Below, piece after piece: positions 18,184 to 28,309 of a stretch of 64,000 nt of DNA (its first letter is position 1; each line of letters begins with the position of its first letter). This DNA is from Pomphorhynchus laevis (taxonomy: Eukaryota > Acanthocephala > Palaeacanthocephala > Echinorhynchida > Pomphorhynchidae). A program made the position numbers and the translations under genes. The stretch is from assembly GCA_012934845.2 (NCBI GenBank), contig WNNJ02002980.1:1-64000 (forward strand), written 5' to 3'. The notes beneath the pieces were generated by a model, which was not told the DNA's origin, ran no database searches, and saw only the letters and a list, made by a program, of their open reading frames with translations.

Positions 18184-21153
18184 TCATATGTTCTCTGACT
18201 CGATCTTCGTCTTCAAGAAGGGATCTTCCTCCAGATTTCGTTTAAAAGAAGCCAGATTCGAGGATGCTACTGTTGTGTCAGCAAGGTGGTTCCAAGTATT
18301 AACGATTCGTTGGAAGTATAGGGATGTTCGTTTGTAGCGTAATCGTTGTGTTTTTAGCATGAACTGATGACCACGAAGTGAGGTTATATCGCGCGTATGC
18401 ATTAGCGATCTGAGTGGATGGCGATTGTCGTGTAAAATCTGCCAGGCTAGGCACAGGTCCGCCTTGTCGCGCAGATACTGAAGCGATCTCATTCCCAAAC
18501 TCGAGAGCCGATCTTGATATTCCATATGTCTAACCGCTTTTACCATTTTAGTTGCTGATCGGAATACAGACTCTAGATTATAACGTTCTCGTAAGGTGAT
18601 TGGGTAACAAGCTGGCGAAGCATATAGGAGGATGCTCAAAATAAGTGCTTGTGAGATTGTTTTAAAGCATGAGATGTCAATATGAACAAGAGCTCGGCGA
18701 ATCAGGCCGATGACTCTTCTCACTTTGGAACATGTAGTGTCAGTATGTAAACGTGTCGATAAGTTAGAACATACATAAACACCTAAATCCCTGTATGAGT
18801 TCGTCCTAAGAATAACACTGTTGTTTATATGATAAATATGAGCTGACTCGGCCGGACGTCTTGATATACAAATGTAGGCACACTTTTTCAAATTGAATTT
18901 TAACCCGTTCAAAATCGACCAGTCATTTATGGTGTTAATATCATACTGCAAGATGTCAACATCTGAGTCCAAATATATGGGGCGCCAAATTTTTAAATCA
19001 TCAGCATAAAGAACACACTCAGATCCAAGTTTAGGAATGAGGTCGTTAATGTATATGCTGAAAAGAACTGGACCGAGTATAGTTCCTTGAGGTACTCCAA
19101 GATTTGTAGGGAAGCGATCAGATAATTCGTCGTTTACCCTTACGAAGCAATGACGGTCAGACAGAAATTCAATAATCCAGCGAACTAAACACTCATCAAG
19201 GTTGATATTACGCAGTTTTTGAATTAAATTAGCATGAAGGACTGTATCAAATGCCTTAGAGAAGTCGAAGAAGATGGCGTCAACCGGAATACCAGAATCA
19301 TAATATCTGGTCCAGCTATCGTGTGATAACAACAAATTCGTTAGCGTTGAATGATTTTTTCGAAAACCATGTTGTTCAGGGGCTAGAATATGGTTCGTTT
19401 CTAGGTGAGTGGTGACTTTTCGCAGAAGTAAGCGTTCCAGTACGCGACAGCAGACACATGTGAGGCTAATCGGTCTGTAGTTACAGATGTCAGAACGAGA
19501 CCCCTGTTTTAATATTGGGCAGATAATAGAGCGCTTCCAGTCTGAGGGAATCTTTCCTAGCACAAGTGTTGCACAGAAGATATTATATAGAGGTAGGTAT
19601 ATGATGTCAGCTAGGTTGCGAAGATATGCTGACGGCAATAGATCCGGACCAGCACTTAATGTGCATTTCAGACGGGACAACTCGCTGTACACTAAGTCAG
19701 GTCTAATGAAGTTATCAAGGTCAGAAGTAGTATTAGCTACCAAACAATACAAACTGTCAGTTATTTGCGGTGAAGCATTCAGTGACGAATTCAGCGATGT
19801 GAAGTGTGTGCCGAATACGTTCGCAATTTTCTTTGAGTCCAATACCAAATCACCTTGGCTATCGAGAATAGAGGAGAAAGTGTTAGCTATACGTTTTCTT
19901 GATGAAATGTATTTGAAGAGTGAGCCAGGATCACGACGACATCGTTGGGATAATTTCTTTTCAAAGATTACTCTCGTACGTCTCTTCAAGGATGTTACCC
20001 TGTTTCTATACTGTCGGTATTGCTCAAAACTAGAGTTACCTGCTTTATAATTACAATATGCCTTGCGTCGTCGAGCCAGTGCTTGTTTGAGTTCTCGATT
20101 AAACCAACGAGGAGATAAGCCGACGTCAGTTTGACGTACAATTGGAGCGTAGCGGGTAAGTATTGAATACAAGGTGTCTTTGAAAAACAGCCAGGCGGAA
20201 TCAATACCCACAGTATAAGCATCAGGCCACGAAACGGTAGAAAGGAACTCCTTTATTTTGTTGTAGTCGGCTTTAAAAGGGTTGAATCTATTAACAAAAG
20301 AATTATATATAGGGATACTTATTCCAAGATCTATTAATAAGGTGACATGATCAGAACAACCAACTGGATCCAAGTGATTAACGCTAGTGACAATATGTCC
20401 TGGAGCAGACAAAACCAGATCAAGAAGAGAACGAGACGTAGAAGATATTCTGGTAAATCCATTGACATGTTGGGTAAGGTATAGATCATTGATTGTTTGA
20501 AGTAACACAATCGAACCAAAGTCAGAAGGCGAATTAAAACTGTATGTATTCCAATCTATTGTAGGCATGTTAAAGTCACCAACAACCAATATTGGCTTAT
20601 TAGGGTCCGATAGCTGGTATAAACGTTGCACGATGCTATCAGTACATGAAGTAGGGCTGCGGTAAACGACTACAAGTATCAAGGAGAATGGCCGGTATAA
20701 TCTGACCGCTAAAAGTTCGTTTGAAGTTAGGGGGTCGTTAAAAGTTTCTACGACACGGAACTTTATTGTGTCACGTATATATAGTAATATACCACCACCC
20801 TGTTTAGCTATTCTATCGCTGCGGCACGCATTATATCCTTTCAACAAAATTTCATTATCAGAGATAGAAGGGTTTAGCCACGATTCCGTAAAAGCTGCAA
20901 TTATCGGTTGATGGTCGTGAATCAGTAATCCAATCTCATCAATTTTATTTAACACACTACGCACATTAGAGTATAGAATTTGGTGGGAAGCTTTGTTTAT
21001 TGTACATTTAGATGATGAACTCTTTTGAGTTCCCGACTTGAACAAGACAATAGAGTTTCTTATGAAATTTTGGTAGATGCACTCTGTAGGCATGCGGTCG
21101 GCGTCGGAGCACGCTGGGAAGCAATATTTGCTTTGTTCAAAAGACCTTGCCAA
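18184..21153 (-). CDS. LINE C ORF2: AP endonuclease and reverse transcriptase
   Basis: A 989-codon open frame. Endonuclease landmarks: SNVRSVLNKID, TESW with E90, QGGGILLYI, VVGDFNMPTIDW with D193/N195 and CSDH near 266-269. RT landmarks: NYRPISLTCV, FFDFSKAFD, LGVPQGTILGPVLFSIYIND and the catalytic YADD at 716-719. The given start overlaps ORF1 by 94 bases; the internal Met at residue 21 would give a shorter overlap nearer that of family B. No stop or frameshift is visible, so the enzyme is plausibly active. Confidence 0.92.
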   Translation of the reverse strand: MARSFEQSKYCFPACSDADRMPTECIYQNFIRNSIVLFKSGTQKSSSSKCTINKASHQILYSNVRSVLNKIDEIGLLIHDHQPIIAAFTESWLNPSISDNEILLKGYNACRSDRIAKQGGGILLYIRDTIKFRVVETFNDPLTSNELLAVRLYRPFSLILVVVYRSPTSCTDSIVQRLYQLSDPNKPILVVGDFNMPTIDWNTYSFNSPSDFGSIVLLQTINDLYLTQHVNGFTRISSTSRSLLDLVLSAPGHIVTSVNHLDPVGCSDHVTLLIDLGISIPIYNSFVNRFNPFKADYNKIKEFLSTVSWPDAYTVGIDSAWLFFKDTLYSILTRYAPIVRQTDVGLSPRWFNRELKQALARRRKAYCNYKAGNSSFEQYRQYRNRVTSLKRRTRVIFEKKLSQRCRRDPGSLFKYISSRKRIANTFSSILDSQGDLVLDSKKIANVFGTHFTSLNSSLNASPQITDSLYCLVANTTSDLDNFIRPDLVYSELSRLKCTLSAGPDLLPSAYLRNLADIIYLPLYNIFCATLVLGKIPSDWKRSIICPILKQGSRSDICNYRPISLTCVCCRVLERLLLRKVTTHLETNHILAPEQHGFRKNHSTLTNLLLSHDSWTRYYDSGIPVDAIFFDFSKAFDTVLHANLIQKLRNINLDECLVRWIIEFLSDRHCFVRVNDELSDRFPTNLGVPQGTILGPVLFSIYINDLIPKLGSECVLYADDLKIWRPIYLDSDVDILQYDINTINDWSILNGLKFNLKKCAYICISRRPAESAHIYHINNSVILRTNSYRDLGVYVCSNLSTRLHTDTTCSKVRRVIGLIRRALVHIDISCFKTISQALILSILLYASPACYPITLRERYNLESVFRSATKMVKAVRHMEYQDRLSSLGMRSLQYLRDKADLCLAWQILHDNRHPLRSLMHTRDITSLRGHQFMLKTQRLRYKRTSLYFQRIVNTWNHLADTTVASSNLASFKRNLEEDPFLKTKIESENI

Positions 21154-22421
21154 CGGATGTGGAGGCGCCGCCGCACTACCTGAAAATTCTGAATTGTTAG
21201 GTTGTTTTCACCCTGTGTCAGTCTTTGAGCTAGTTCCGATTTTGCCATTGATAAACGTGTACGATCAGCGGGGTCCAGGTCTCTAAGAATACGGGTGCCG
21301 GAACCTTTGAGGTGAAATGAGTTACGATGTATGAGCTGCACAATTTCACATGAAGTAAACACAATTTTGAGGAGGCGTGGTCGATCGTTGACGGACGAAG
21401 GAGCACGACCTAGCCGGAAGACAGCTTTGAGACGCATATCTCTCACAGCTTCACAAGATGATGATCCATTTAAGACAGTCGTTAGAATGGATCTGACATG
21501 TATTAAGTCATCATCAAGTCTGGCCTGATTGTTTAGGGCATCGGACTCCTTAATGTTAGCAATTAAAATGCATTTGTTTCTATCACAAGCAGCATTTGAA
21601 CGGGGTCTGTTTGAGCAACCAGTACTATGTACAAGGGTACGATTGTGCTTTTCGTGAAAATCATTAATACAATCTACCTTAACAGGTTGCGTGTTATGAG
21701 ATAGTTGGTTTATACGAATTGCGGGAGTTTGCGATCTATCAAATGACCGGGTATGCAAAGTTTTGTCGTTGTTTATAGCCGTTTCAGTCATATAACTGGT
21801 CGGTCGTATTACAAGAGGCACACCATTGTTAACCGAAACCGTCTGTTCGCCAATATTCTTAGGCATATTTTGATCTCTTCCGGGAATGTCATCACAAAAA
21901 ATCGATTGGTTGCAAACAGTATGTCGAACAGTATCATTTGATTGGCTTGTAGAACGATTAGGAACATGACGTGACACTGAGTCTAGCTGGGCATATGAAC
22001 TATTTGGTGATGGTACCATGTTACCCGTTTGCAACGAACATACTTGTCTCTGAAGTTCGAGAACGTTTGTCTGTAAAGTAGCTGCGCAAAATCCACAAAT
22101 AAAATCTTTATCAAGGAAATTGACAGGTAGTTGACGTGGTATCCACACAGTGGTCCAAACAGGACATTGTGAATTAGAACATTTAATGTCACGGTGACTA
22201 CTTCCGTCTGTAGATGATATGTCCTGGGAGATATCAACAGAATTGGCCTGCAAGGCTTGCTCGTCTTTGGACCGACTTTCATGTTGTCTTACTGAACGCT
22301 CACTGTCATCATCTCGCTTAGAAGGAACAACAGCTGCTTTACGTGGTCGACCTCTTGTCATTTGTAATTTCGTTCCTCGTTGTTTTGTGTTCCTCGTTTG
22401 TAAGTAGTTAATGAGTATCAA
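21060..22421 (-). CDS. LINE C ORF1: cysteine-rich RNA-binding protein
   Basis: A 453-codon frame. The Met at residue 21 (MTRGRPRKAA) is the more natural start, because an AT-hook-like GRPRK follows. The head has C81-x4-C86-x22-C109-x2-C112 around CPVWTTVW and DFICGFC, exactly the spacing of LINE B. A long polar linker leads to a C-terminal domain with NKCILIANIKE, RLKAVFRLGRAP, RPRLLKIVF and NLTIQNFQVVRRR. The conserved head across families B and C argues for a selected zinc-binding module. Its molecular role in the LINE particle is inferred. Confidence 0.88.
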   Translation of the reverse strand: MILINYLQTRNTKQRGTKLQMTRGRPRKAAVVPSKRDDDSERSVRQHESRSKDEQALQANSVDISQDISSTDGSSHRDIKCSNSQCPVWTTVWIPRQLPVNFLDKDFICGFCAATLQTNVLELQRQVCSLQTGNMVPSPNSSYAQLDSVSRHVPNRSTSQSNDTVRHTVCNQSIFCDDIPGRDQNMPKNIGEQTVSVNNGVPLVIRPTSYMTETAINNDKTLHTRSFDRSQTPAIRINQLSHNTQPVKVDCINDFHEKHNRTLVHSTGCSNRPRSNAACDRNKCILIANIKESDALNNQARLDDDLIHVRSILTTVLNGSSSCEAVRDMRLKAVFRLGRAPSSVNDRPRLLKIVFTSCEIVQLIHRNSFHLKGSGTRILRDLDPADRTRLSMAKSELAQRLTQGENNLTIQNFQVVRRRLHIRWQGLLNKANIASQRAPTPTACLQSASTKIS

Positions 22422-22574
22422 GATAGTTTAAACTGTTGTAAGAACTTTAATTACCAATACTGTTTTTAAATCCGTCGAAGATCCGTATTCCTTTAGGTGT
22501 TAAACAGGATTCATTGTATTTACTTTAGATCTCAAATGTATGTTATTTTATCTCAAACTGTATTGTATTGTAAA

Positions 22575-22622
22575 CTGTAACTGTATTGATCTGTAACTGT
22601 ATTGATCTGTAACTGTATTGAT
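22575..22622. repeat. Three perfect 16-bp tandem units in the LINE C 5' region
   Basis: CTGTAACTGTATTGAT is repeated three times without a change. The place, upstream of ORF1, suggests short promoter-like monomers or slippage. Confidence 0.9.
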
Positions 22623-22644
22623 CTGGAATGTATGTTTATAATAA

Positions 22645-23300
22645 ACCAAAATTGTTTTAGGTATATATATACTTCCTTTATTATTAATATTAGTTTTATT
22701 AAGAATGAGGCTATTTGGATAAATTTGATCGATTATAAAAATTATTAGAGTTAAATTTTTATGAAATATCAATTTTAACAATTTTTAAAAATTGTTATCG
22801 TCAGTTAAATTTTTATGATTATAAGATTTTATACAATCCTTATTTATATAACGGTAGAATTTATTATTCTTATATAATTTATTAATTCATTATAATATTA
22901 TAATTTATTATATTGTATACGACAATTTGTAGTTCTAAACTTTATGACATTTGTGGAATATCTTTTAGATTAATTTACAATTGTGCATCTTGTCAAGAGA
23001 TCAAGCTAGATACAGTTGTCTTTGCCTCATTGAACATAAACCTAACAAGGATAAACTGTCCTCACACGAATACGAATTATGAAAGCAAATTCGAGACTCG
23101 CGACGAAACACTGATTCAAGATCGGTGATTTCTTTTTATACAAAAAAAGTACTCAAGATGTGACCCAACCAAAGAGCAATAAAGGAGTTTAAAGACAGAA
23201 AGATTCATTCTCTAGAAGCTATTTTTGATGCAATACAAGCTCGAACTGCCTTACTGCGAGCAAAGTCAGTATTCAAACGTGTTTTTAGTGTATTGTGTAT
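22645..23300. other. AT-rich repeat-like spacer
   Basis: AT-rich sequence. About 22780-22870 resembles 39080-39160 and part of 39300-39410 (block AGATTTTATACAA...TTTATATAAC), so it belongs to an interspersed AT-rich repeat. The 5' UTR of the following LINE D may begin somewhere after 23160. Confidence 0.5.
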
Positions 23301-23345
23301 TATTACACTCAAATTATTTTGTTACATAATAGTGTTATTTGAAAA

Positions 23346-24287
23346 ATGTCGAAAAAAGTAAGTGCGGAGCTTCAAAAGAACTCTATGATGTGCAATTCAA
23401 CGAATTTTGTCGGAATTCCTGTTAAAGAAGGACTAGAACAAGCTTATCTAGATGGAATTCAACACAACACGAAGGTCAGTAACGTTTCTACTTTTTCTGG
23501 TAATGGGGAGATGCTTCCACCCATACCAAAACAAAAGAATCTTATAATTATTAAGCCTAAACTTCCGTTACAACGACATAATCTATTCGAAAAATTTCTA
23601 AAGAATTTTTGTGCAAATTATCCCTCGAGGATAATATTCAATAACGTGAAGTTTCTTCATTCCGAAATCAAAATCTCCTTTGCAACGGCGGACATGGCAA
23701 AGGAGTATACTGGGTTTTTCAGATCGTATTTGTCTAATTTTGGTGAACTTACTGAGAAACCTATCCTATCCACCTTGAAAGTAACGAACCTCCCCTGTTG
23801 GGTTGACGATGGAGACCTCGAAAATCTCTGCGCATCTTTTAAGGTCAGTAATTTTAGACTATTGAAAGGAAAGGACGGGGTACCTATCCCCGTCGGATTT
23901 TGCTCCGCCCCTATAGATAGGGCAGAAACACTTGACAAGTCAAATTACAACCCGTTTATGGGTCTCAATCTCAGGTTTCAGTTAATTGAAAGTGATGAAT
24001 TCACTTTCCCCCACTGCAGTCGGTGTCACAAATGGGGGCATTGGTCCTCCAGCTGCAGTGGGACACCTACCTGTGGGGTATGCGGTTCCGCTAATTGCCC
24101 CGCCTTACTGTCCGACGTACGTTGTGTAGCCGCCCCGTCCTGTTCTAACTGCGGGGGTGCCATCCTGCCTGGGGCAGGAAATGTGGAATTTTCAAAGATT
24201 ATAGGAATCGTTTCCAGAAGCCATCTAAGACTCCTGCCTCCTTTTCACAAGCATCCTCTCATCGGATGGATGATGCGGACATTATAA
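23346..24287 (+). pseudogene. LINE D1 ORF1: Gag-like zinc-knuckle protein, frameshifted
   Basis: A 313-codon frame starting MSKKVSAELQ. Central residues resemble ORF1 of copy D2. Then three CCHC-type knuckles follow near residues 220-275: CSRCHKWGHWSSSC, CGVCGSANC and CSNCGG. A frameshift near 24170 moves the C-terminus into the frame of the downstream fused ORF. Zinc-knuckle ORF1 proteins of I/Jockey-group LINEs bind element RNA. Copy D2 shows the unshifted knuckle region. Confidence 0.8.
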
Positions 24288-25399
24288 AACTCATCGACGT
24301 GAAAAATGAAGTTTCATATAGAAAGCTACAGAATCTAATCCTGATGGCCCTGGGTTCGGTAGGGCCCAATCCCTCCGTACCGGCTTCTAAAGTATTACCG
24401 GAATCAAAGAAGAGGGGGGCTTCGGCCCATACTGTCCCCTCACTCAAGATCGGTAAAATGCTGAGTGGCAAACAGCATAGGGGAAATGAAGATGCTGCCC
24501 AGGGGCAAGTACCGACCCCGGATGGGGCTAGTGTTTTCCTTGACTTTTCTGCTGCATTTGATCGTATCTCCATTCCTTTTGTGATCTCTTCTCTACGGTC
24601 CCTCGGGTTGCCTGCGAGAATTGTGAACAGGGTGGAGATCCTGCTGTACACCAAGCGGTTTTATTATGAAGACGACCCTGATGCGCGTCAGTTCTATCCT
24701 ATTACGGGTGTGCCTCAAGGTTCACCTCTTTCTCCTATCTTATATCTTGCTGCCTCCATTAATCTATTTAAAATATTTAAACGCGAACAACGTCTGGTGG
24801 TGTATGCTGATGACACCACAGCCCTGTTCTCTGGACACAGGTGCAAAGACGTAGCCTCTGACATCAGCCGCTTCGTTTTAAGATTAAAAGACCTTTTACC
24901 CATATCCAATCTTATTTTAAACTCCGCCAAATCGCAGGCGGTTGTCTTTCATGGCACCACCGCAACAAAGAAAAAACTTAAGAGATTAGCACTCTCTGCA
25001 CTCTCTTCCATATTTGCCTTTGAACCACTCCCCACCTTCACAAGTCGAGTAAAATACCTGGGGTTCACCGTTACGGTGAACTGGTCGGCGAAAGCTGACC
25101 TGGATAGACTTAAACGTATCCTGAAGAAAGCTAGGTGGGCTCTGAAACGGGCTCAGCATCTGTCATTGAAAGGGAAAACCCAGGTGCGCCTTTGGGGTAC
25201 CTGGGCTATCTCTGGACTTGTCTTCTTCTCAAGAGGACGTCCCCCAGAGCAAAGGCTAAGGTTTCTTAAGCTCCTCGTCTCTCGTTTACCCAGCATAGTC
25301 CGCGCCTATTGGATTCTTCGGGGGGTGAAAGACCCCGGGTGGTTCAGTCGGAAGGCGGCGTGTTGGATCGGTTGGGGGCTCAGATCCCCCTGGACCTGA
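24266..25399 (+). pseudogene. LINE D1 fused frame: ORF1 tail joined to RT palm
   Basis: A 377-codon open frame. About 90 residues of ORF1 tail (MDDADIIKLIDVKNEV, SLKIGKMLSG) end at DGAS and continue directly as VFLDFSAAFDRI, GVPQGSPLSPILY and RLVVYADDTTALF, then the C-terminal thumb and a tail ending WIGWGLRSPWT. The join coincides with the internal deletion, at a few shared bases. The frame survived the deletion, but endonuclease and RT fingers are absent, so autonomous activity is impossible. Whether the fusion is translated is unknown. Confidence 0.75.
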
Positions 25400-25531
25400 G
25401 GCCATAGAAGAAGAAAAGAGTTAGAAGACTGAAGAGCTACTGACTTTCTATTGTTGTGTCTGATCTGGTTTATTGCATGTTTCTTTTTCTCTTTTTTTGT
25501 GTAGTTAAGAAAGTCTTTATTTATTTATTTA

Positions 25532-26655
25532 TGAATATGCCGACAGTTTGTTCACTGCTAGTTGCGTAATTCAGCGTTTGGGATTTCTGTGGCATCACGT
25601 CTACGACTGCACCCTGTTCGCTTACTTGATCACTGCACTGCTTGCGAAATTGCTGGTAGTATGTCATCGAATACCATTTGCTTACTCTGCAAATCTTGAA
25701 TATCGATAATAAACGAATCCAGAGCAATATGGTCTTTCCCGTCAACGTGATAAAAACTATACGATTGAATTGGGCTGGTTTTCTGAAATGGGGTTTGAAT
25801 CAACAGACTCTTGGTGTTCGCTGGCTTATTCTGTTACCTATCTGATGAATGTTGTTGAATATCGGTCTCACTATTTTTACAAAGCGAAATGCTTTGTTTA
25901 GACCGGTTATCATCGATCCGTTTCATTGATACCAGCTTGTCAATTGCGGCAAAATCGTTGTAGATATAGCTATTAAACTCACGTCTCCGAAGTGGTTTCC
26001 CGATGCATTTGTCGGGTGGCGTCGCACCCGGCCTCCTCTTTTATCAATATTTTCTAATTGTCGTTGCTTAGTAGTCGTTATCTAATTTGTTGAGCTAGCA
26101 TTAGCTTCCTTTAATCGTTGTTTTCGCTTTATTTTCTTAATAGTGATGTCCACGGAGTTATTTTCTTGTGACAACCAATCAACGCACGTGTTTAAGTGTC
26201 CAGTATTTGATGCTTGATCGTCGATGTCAATGTGAAATCTGTCGCGCTGCATTTTAGGTGAATGAGTTAAGGCTGTATGCAATGATATGGGATTCGACAT
26301 GCTGTTTAAGGGATCATTTGTTGATGATCTTACCGTTATCGACCCCCTTTGGAAGGTTAAAAGCTTTGTTGCGAATCTGATCAAGCAAATCGTTTTTAAA
26401 TTTATTGCCTCTAGGCGGCAATTTGTTCTTCTCTTGTTTGCTAGTAGTTTCGTTTCCACTATCAAAATTTGATCCTACTATTAGGTGGTAGAGTAAGTTC
26501 GTCAATATGTGAGCGGTCATGTATAAATAATGATCGTTTTGTCTGATCGGCGTTATTTAAACTGCTCTGGGTTGAGTTGATTGTCGTATAATTCATCGAC
26601 AACTTACATGGTTCTTGTAACAAAAATTCATTGTTAAAAGTTATTTTTATAATTA
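25532..26655. repeat. Duplicated block U, copy 2 (left half)
   Basis: Near-identical to 58388-59505, same orientation. It carries remnants of a minus-strand host gene (see the 58-kb entry). It ends at 26640-26655 in a TTTTATAATT stretch. In the 59-kb copy the sequence continues directly into a part that here lies at about 32505, so roughly 5.85 kb intervenes. Confidence 0.9.
25900..26580 (-). pseudogene. Host-gene remnant with WH2-like motif (copy 2)
   Basis: Minus-strand frames match those at 58.7-59.4 kb. One holds KFKNDLLDQIRNKAFNLPK, resembling an actin-binding WH2 motif (LLxxIR plus a basic tail), followed by a GTAAGA donor-like site. Another (26082-26465) holds IDIDDQASNTGHLNTCVDW. Frames are interrupted in both copies, some breaks shared, so the gene was either multi-exon or already damaged before duplication. 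The identity of the gene is not recognised. Confidence 0.35.
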
Positions 26656-26865
26656 TAATGAAGAAAATTTATAACTGTTCTAGCAAACTACAATAAAATA
26701 ACATACAACTGATTACAACGTTTCAATCGTGGACGCGGCTGCTAATTAATAACTACTTACAATCAGAACTTGCAATCAACAATAATAATAATCACGAATC
26801 AACTACGAATCAGCTTCGAACCAACGGCTTACAATTAATTAATACAAAACCGAGCTTGGGATAAC

Positions 26866-27279
26866 ATGCAAGCGAATACGGCTAGTTGCGCAGTCTGTGG
26901 CGGATCGTTTCGCCTTAACGCATCAGGTCATCTTTGGGTACACGGACCTGTGAACTTGCGCTGCTCAGGATCAGGACATCTTCCGACGGCCAGCTCTCAC
27001 AACGTTATCGCATCAACTGACACAATACCTGAGTTTTTGGAAGCTAACTAGAACACCTCGAAGACATCGTTTCAGTTTGAAAAGATAGACAGTTCCTGCT
27101 GCGAAAATCAAAAGAGATCCTTCGAGCTTCTTCATAGGGTTTGGATGGAACCAGTTAACACGATCAAGCACATTCCTTGGAATCTTCACCGCCGATTTGC
27201 CAATGTTTCTTCCTCTTTAATTCTAGAGGCATTGTGCTCAAATTCATCCAACGATTGGGAGCGTTTGCTGTGCTTTTTG
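26866..27279 (+). pseudogene. LINE G ORF N-terminus: zinc finger
   Basis: It begins MQANTASCAVCGGSFRL and continues HLWVHGPVNLRCSGSGHLP, a C-x2-C...H...C pattern at the head of RLE-type LINE proteins. A stop falls at about 27049. Another frame (27145-27279, MEPVNTIKHIPWNLHRRF to WERLLCF) gives the linker before the RT, cut by LINE A. The finger probably helps choose the target site, as in R2-group elements; this is inferred from family knowledge. Confidence 0.65.
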
Positions 27280-28309
27280 AAAAAAAAAAAGATTTATTTT
27301 AACCTGGCAAATGCGTGCCAGCGCACGCTTACATGACCACAACAAAAACAAAACTGTGAATCAGGCGTCGAGAAGGTGTGAACGGAGGAGGTGTTTGAAT
27401 GTGATAAAAGAGGGAGCGCGGCGGACGTCGAGAGGGAGTTGATTCCAGGCGAGTGAGGCGGCGACGAGGAAGGATCGGAGACCGTAGTTGTTGGAGTAAT
27501 TAGGAACGTGGAGTAAGAGGGTATGACAGGAACGAAGCGATAGCGAGGTGGGGCGAGTATCGTCTAAGAAAGGAAGGTTGATGAACGATGGGGAGCCGAC
27601 AGCGATGAGACGAAAAGTAATGAGAAGAAGGCGGAGTTTGATGCGGATGTGGATGGTGGGCCAGGAGAGTTGGGCAAAATATGTGGATGTGTGGTCGAAG
27701 CGACGGAGGCGAAAGAGCACTCGAACGGCGGTGTTGATTATTCGTTGTAGGGGTAGGATGATGGATTTTGGAGAATTGGCGAAAAGGCTAAGGCAGTAAT
27801 CGATTTTAGGGAAAAGAAGCGATGAAAGAAGAGACATACAAGAACGGAAGTCGATAAGGGGGCGGATACGGCGGATGTCACGAAGAATTAAGTTAGACGA
27901 GCGGACCTTGTCACGGACGAAGGGTTTAAGGGAAAGGTGATCATCGAAATGGAAGCCTAAGAAAGTGAGATTGTGGACTACAGGGATGATCGATGAGGCA
28001 AAAGATACAATGGGAGGAGATATGCTTGGTTTACGGGGAAGGATCCACATTATTTTGGACTTTTCGGCGTTTAGAACGAGATGGAGATTGGAGAGACGCT
28101 TGTAGATAGAAGAGAGACAGTTGGAGGCAGAAATGGCGATATCGTGTATGCGATGTGCGGGTGCATGAGCATAGATTAGAATGTCATCGGCGTATTGCAT
28201 GACGTTAAAGGAGTAAGGTTTGATAAATGGAGAGAGATCGCCAAGTAAAAGAGAGAAAAGCAGGGGACCTAGGACTGAACCTTGTGGAACCCCGCAAAAA
28301 ATAGGGATG
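27280..28309 (-). mobile_element. LINE family A, copy 2, 5'-truncated, inside LINE G
   Basis: A minus-strand copy with an 11-base A-run (27280-27290), a 3' hairpin (27313-27328) and RT coding from 27361. It is truncated at the RT block GVPQGSVLGP. The 279-codon frame 27361-28200 is open (QYADDILIYAHAP to the C-terminus). It is very similar to the 2.5-4 kb copy and sits within the coding region of LINE G, so it is younger than LINE G. Confidence 0.9.

Larger units (their letters stand above)
18066..22640 (-). mobile_element. LINE family C, full-length CR1/L2-like, apparently intact
   Basis: A minus-strand LINE with a 3' ATA/AAT repeat (18066-18084), an uninterrupted ORF2 (18184-21153), an uninterrupted ORF1 (21060-22421) and a 5' UTR containing TTTGAGATAAAATAACAT (22538-22558) plus three 16-bp repeats. 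The exact 5' end is uncertain, between about 22560 and 22640. Organisation matches family B although the proteins are clearly divergent. Both ORFs being whole suggests recent mobility. Confidence 0.9.
23300..25531 (+). mobile_element. LINE family D, copy 1, internally deleted
   Basis: A plus-strand I/Jockey-group-like LINE. ORF1 (23346 to about 24530) leads directly into the RT palm at 24532, so the ORF1 end, the whole endonuclease and the RT fingers (about 1.67 kb relative to the 43-46.8 kb copy) are missing. The 3' end is a TATT repeat ending at 25531, immediately followed by duplicated block U. Sequence upstream does not match the other U copies, so the left side of that block is lost here. 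Confidence 0.85.

Noticed and set aside
19487-20050. 187-codon plus-strand frame
   Set aside because: Antisense shadow of the intact LINE C ORF2.
26287-26472. 61-codon plus-strand frame repeated at 59142-59327
   Set aside because: Its conservation in two places comes from the block duplication; it is antisense to the WH2-like coding region.
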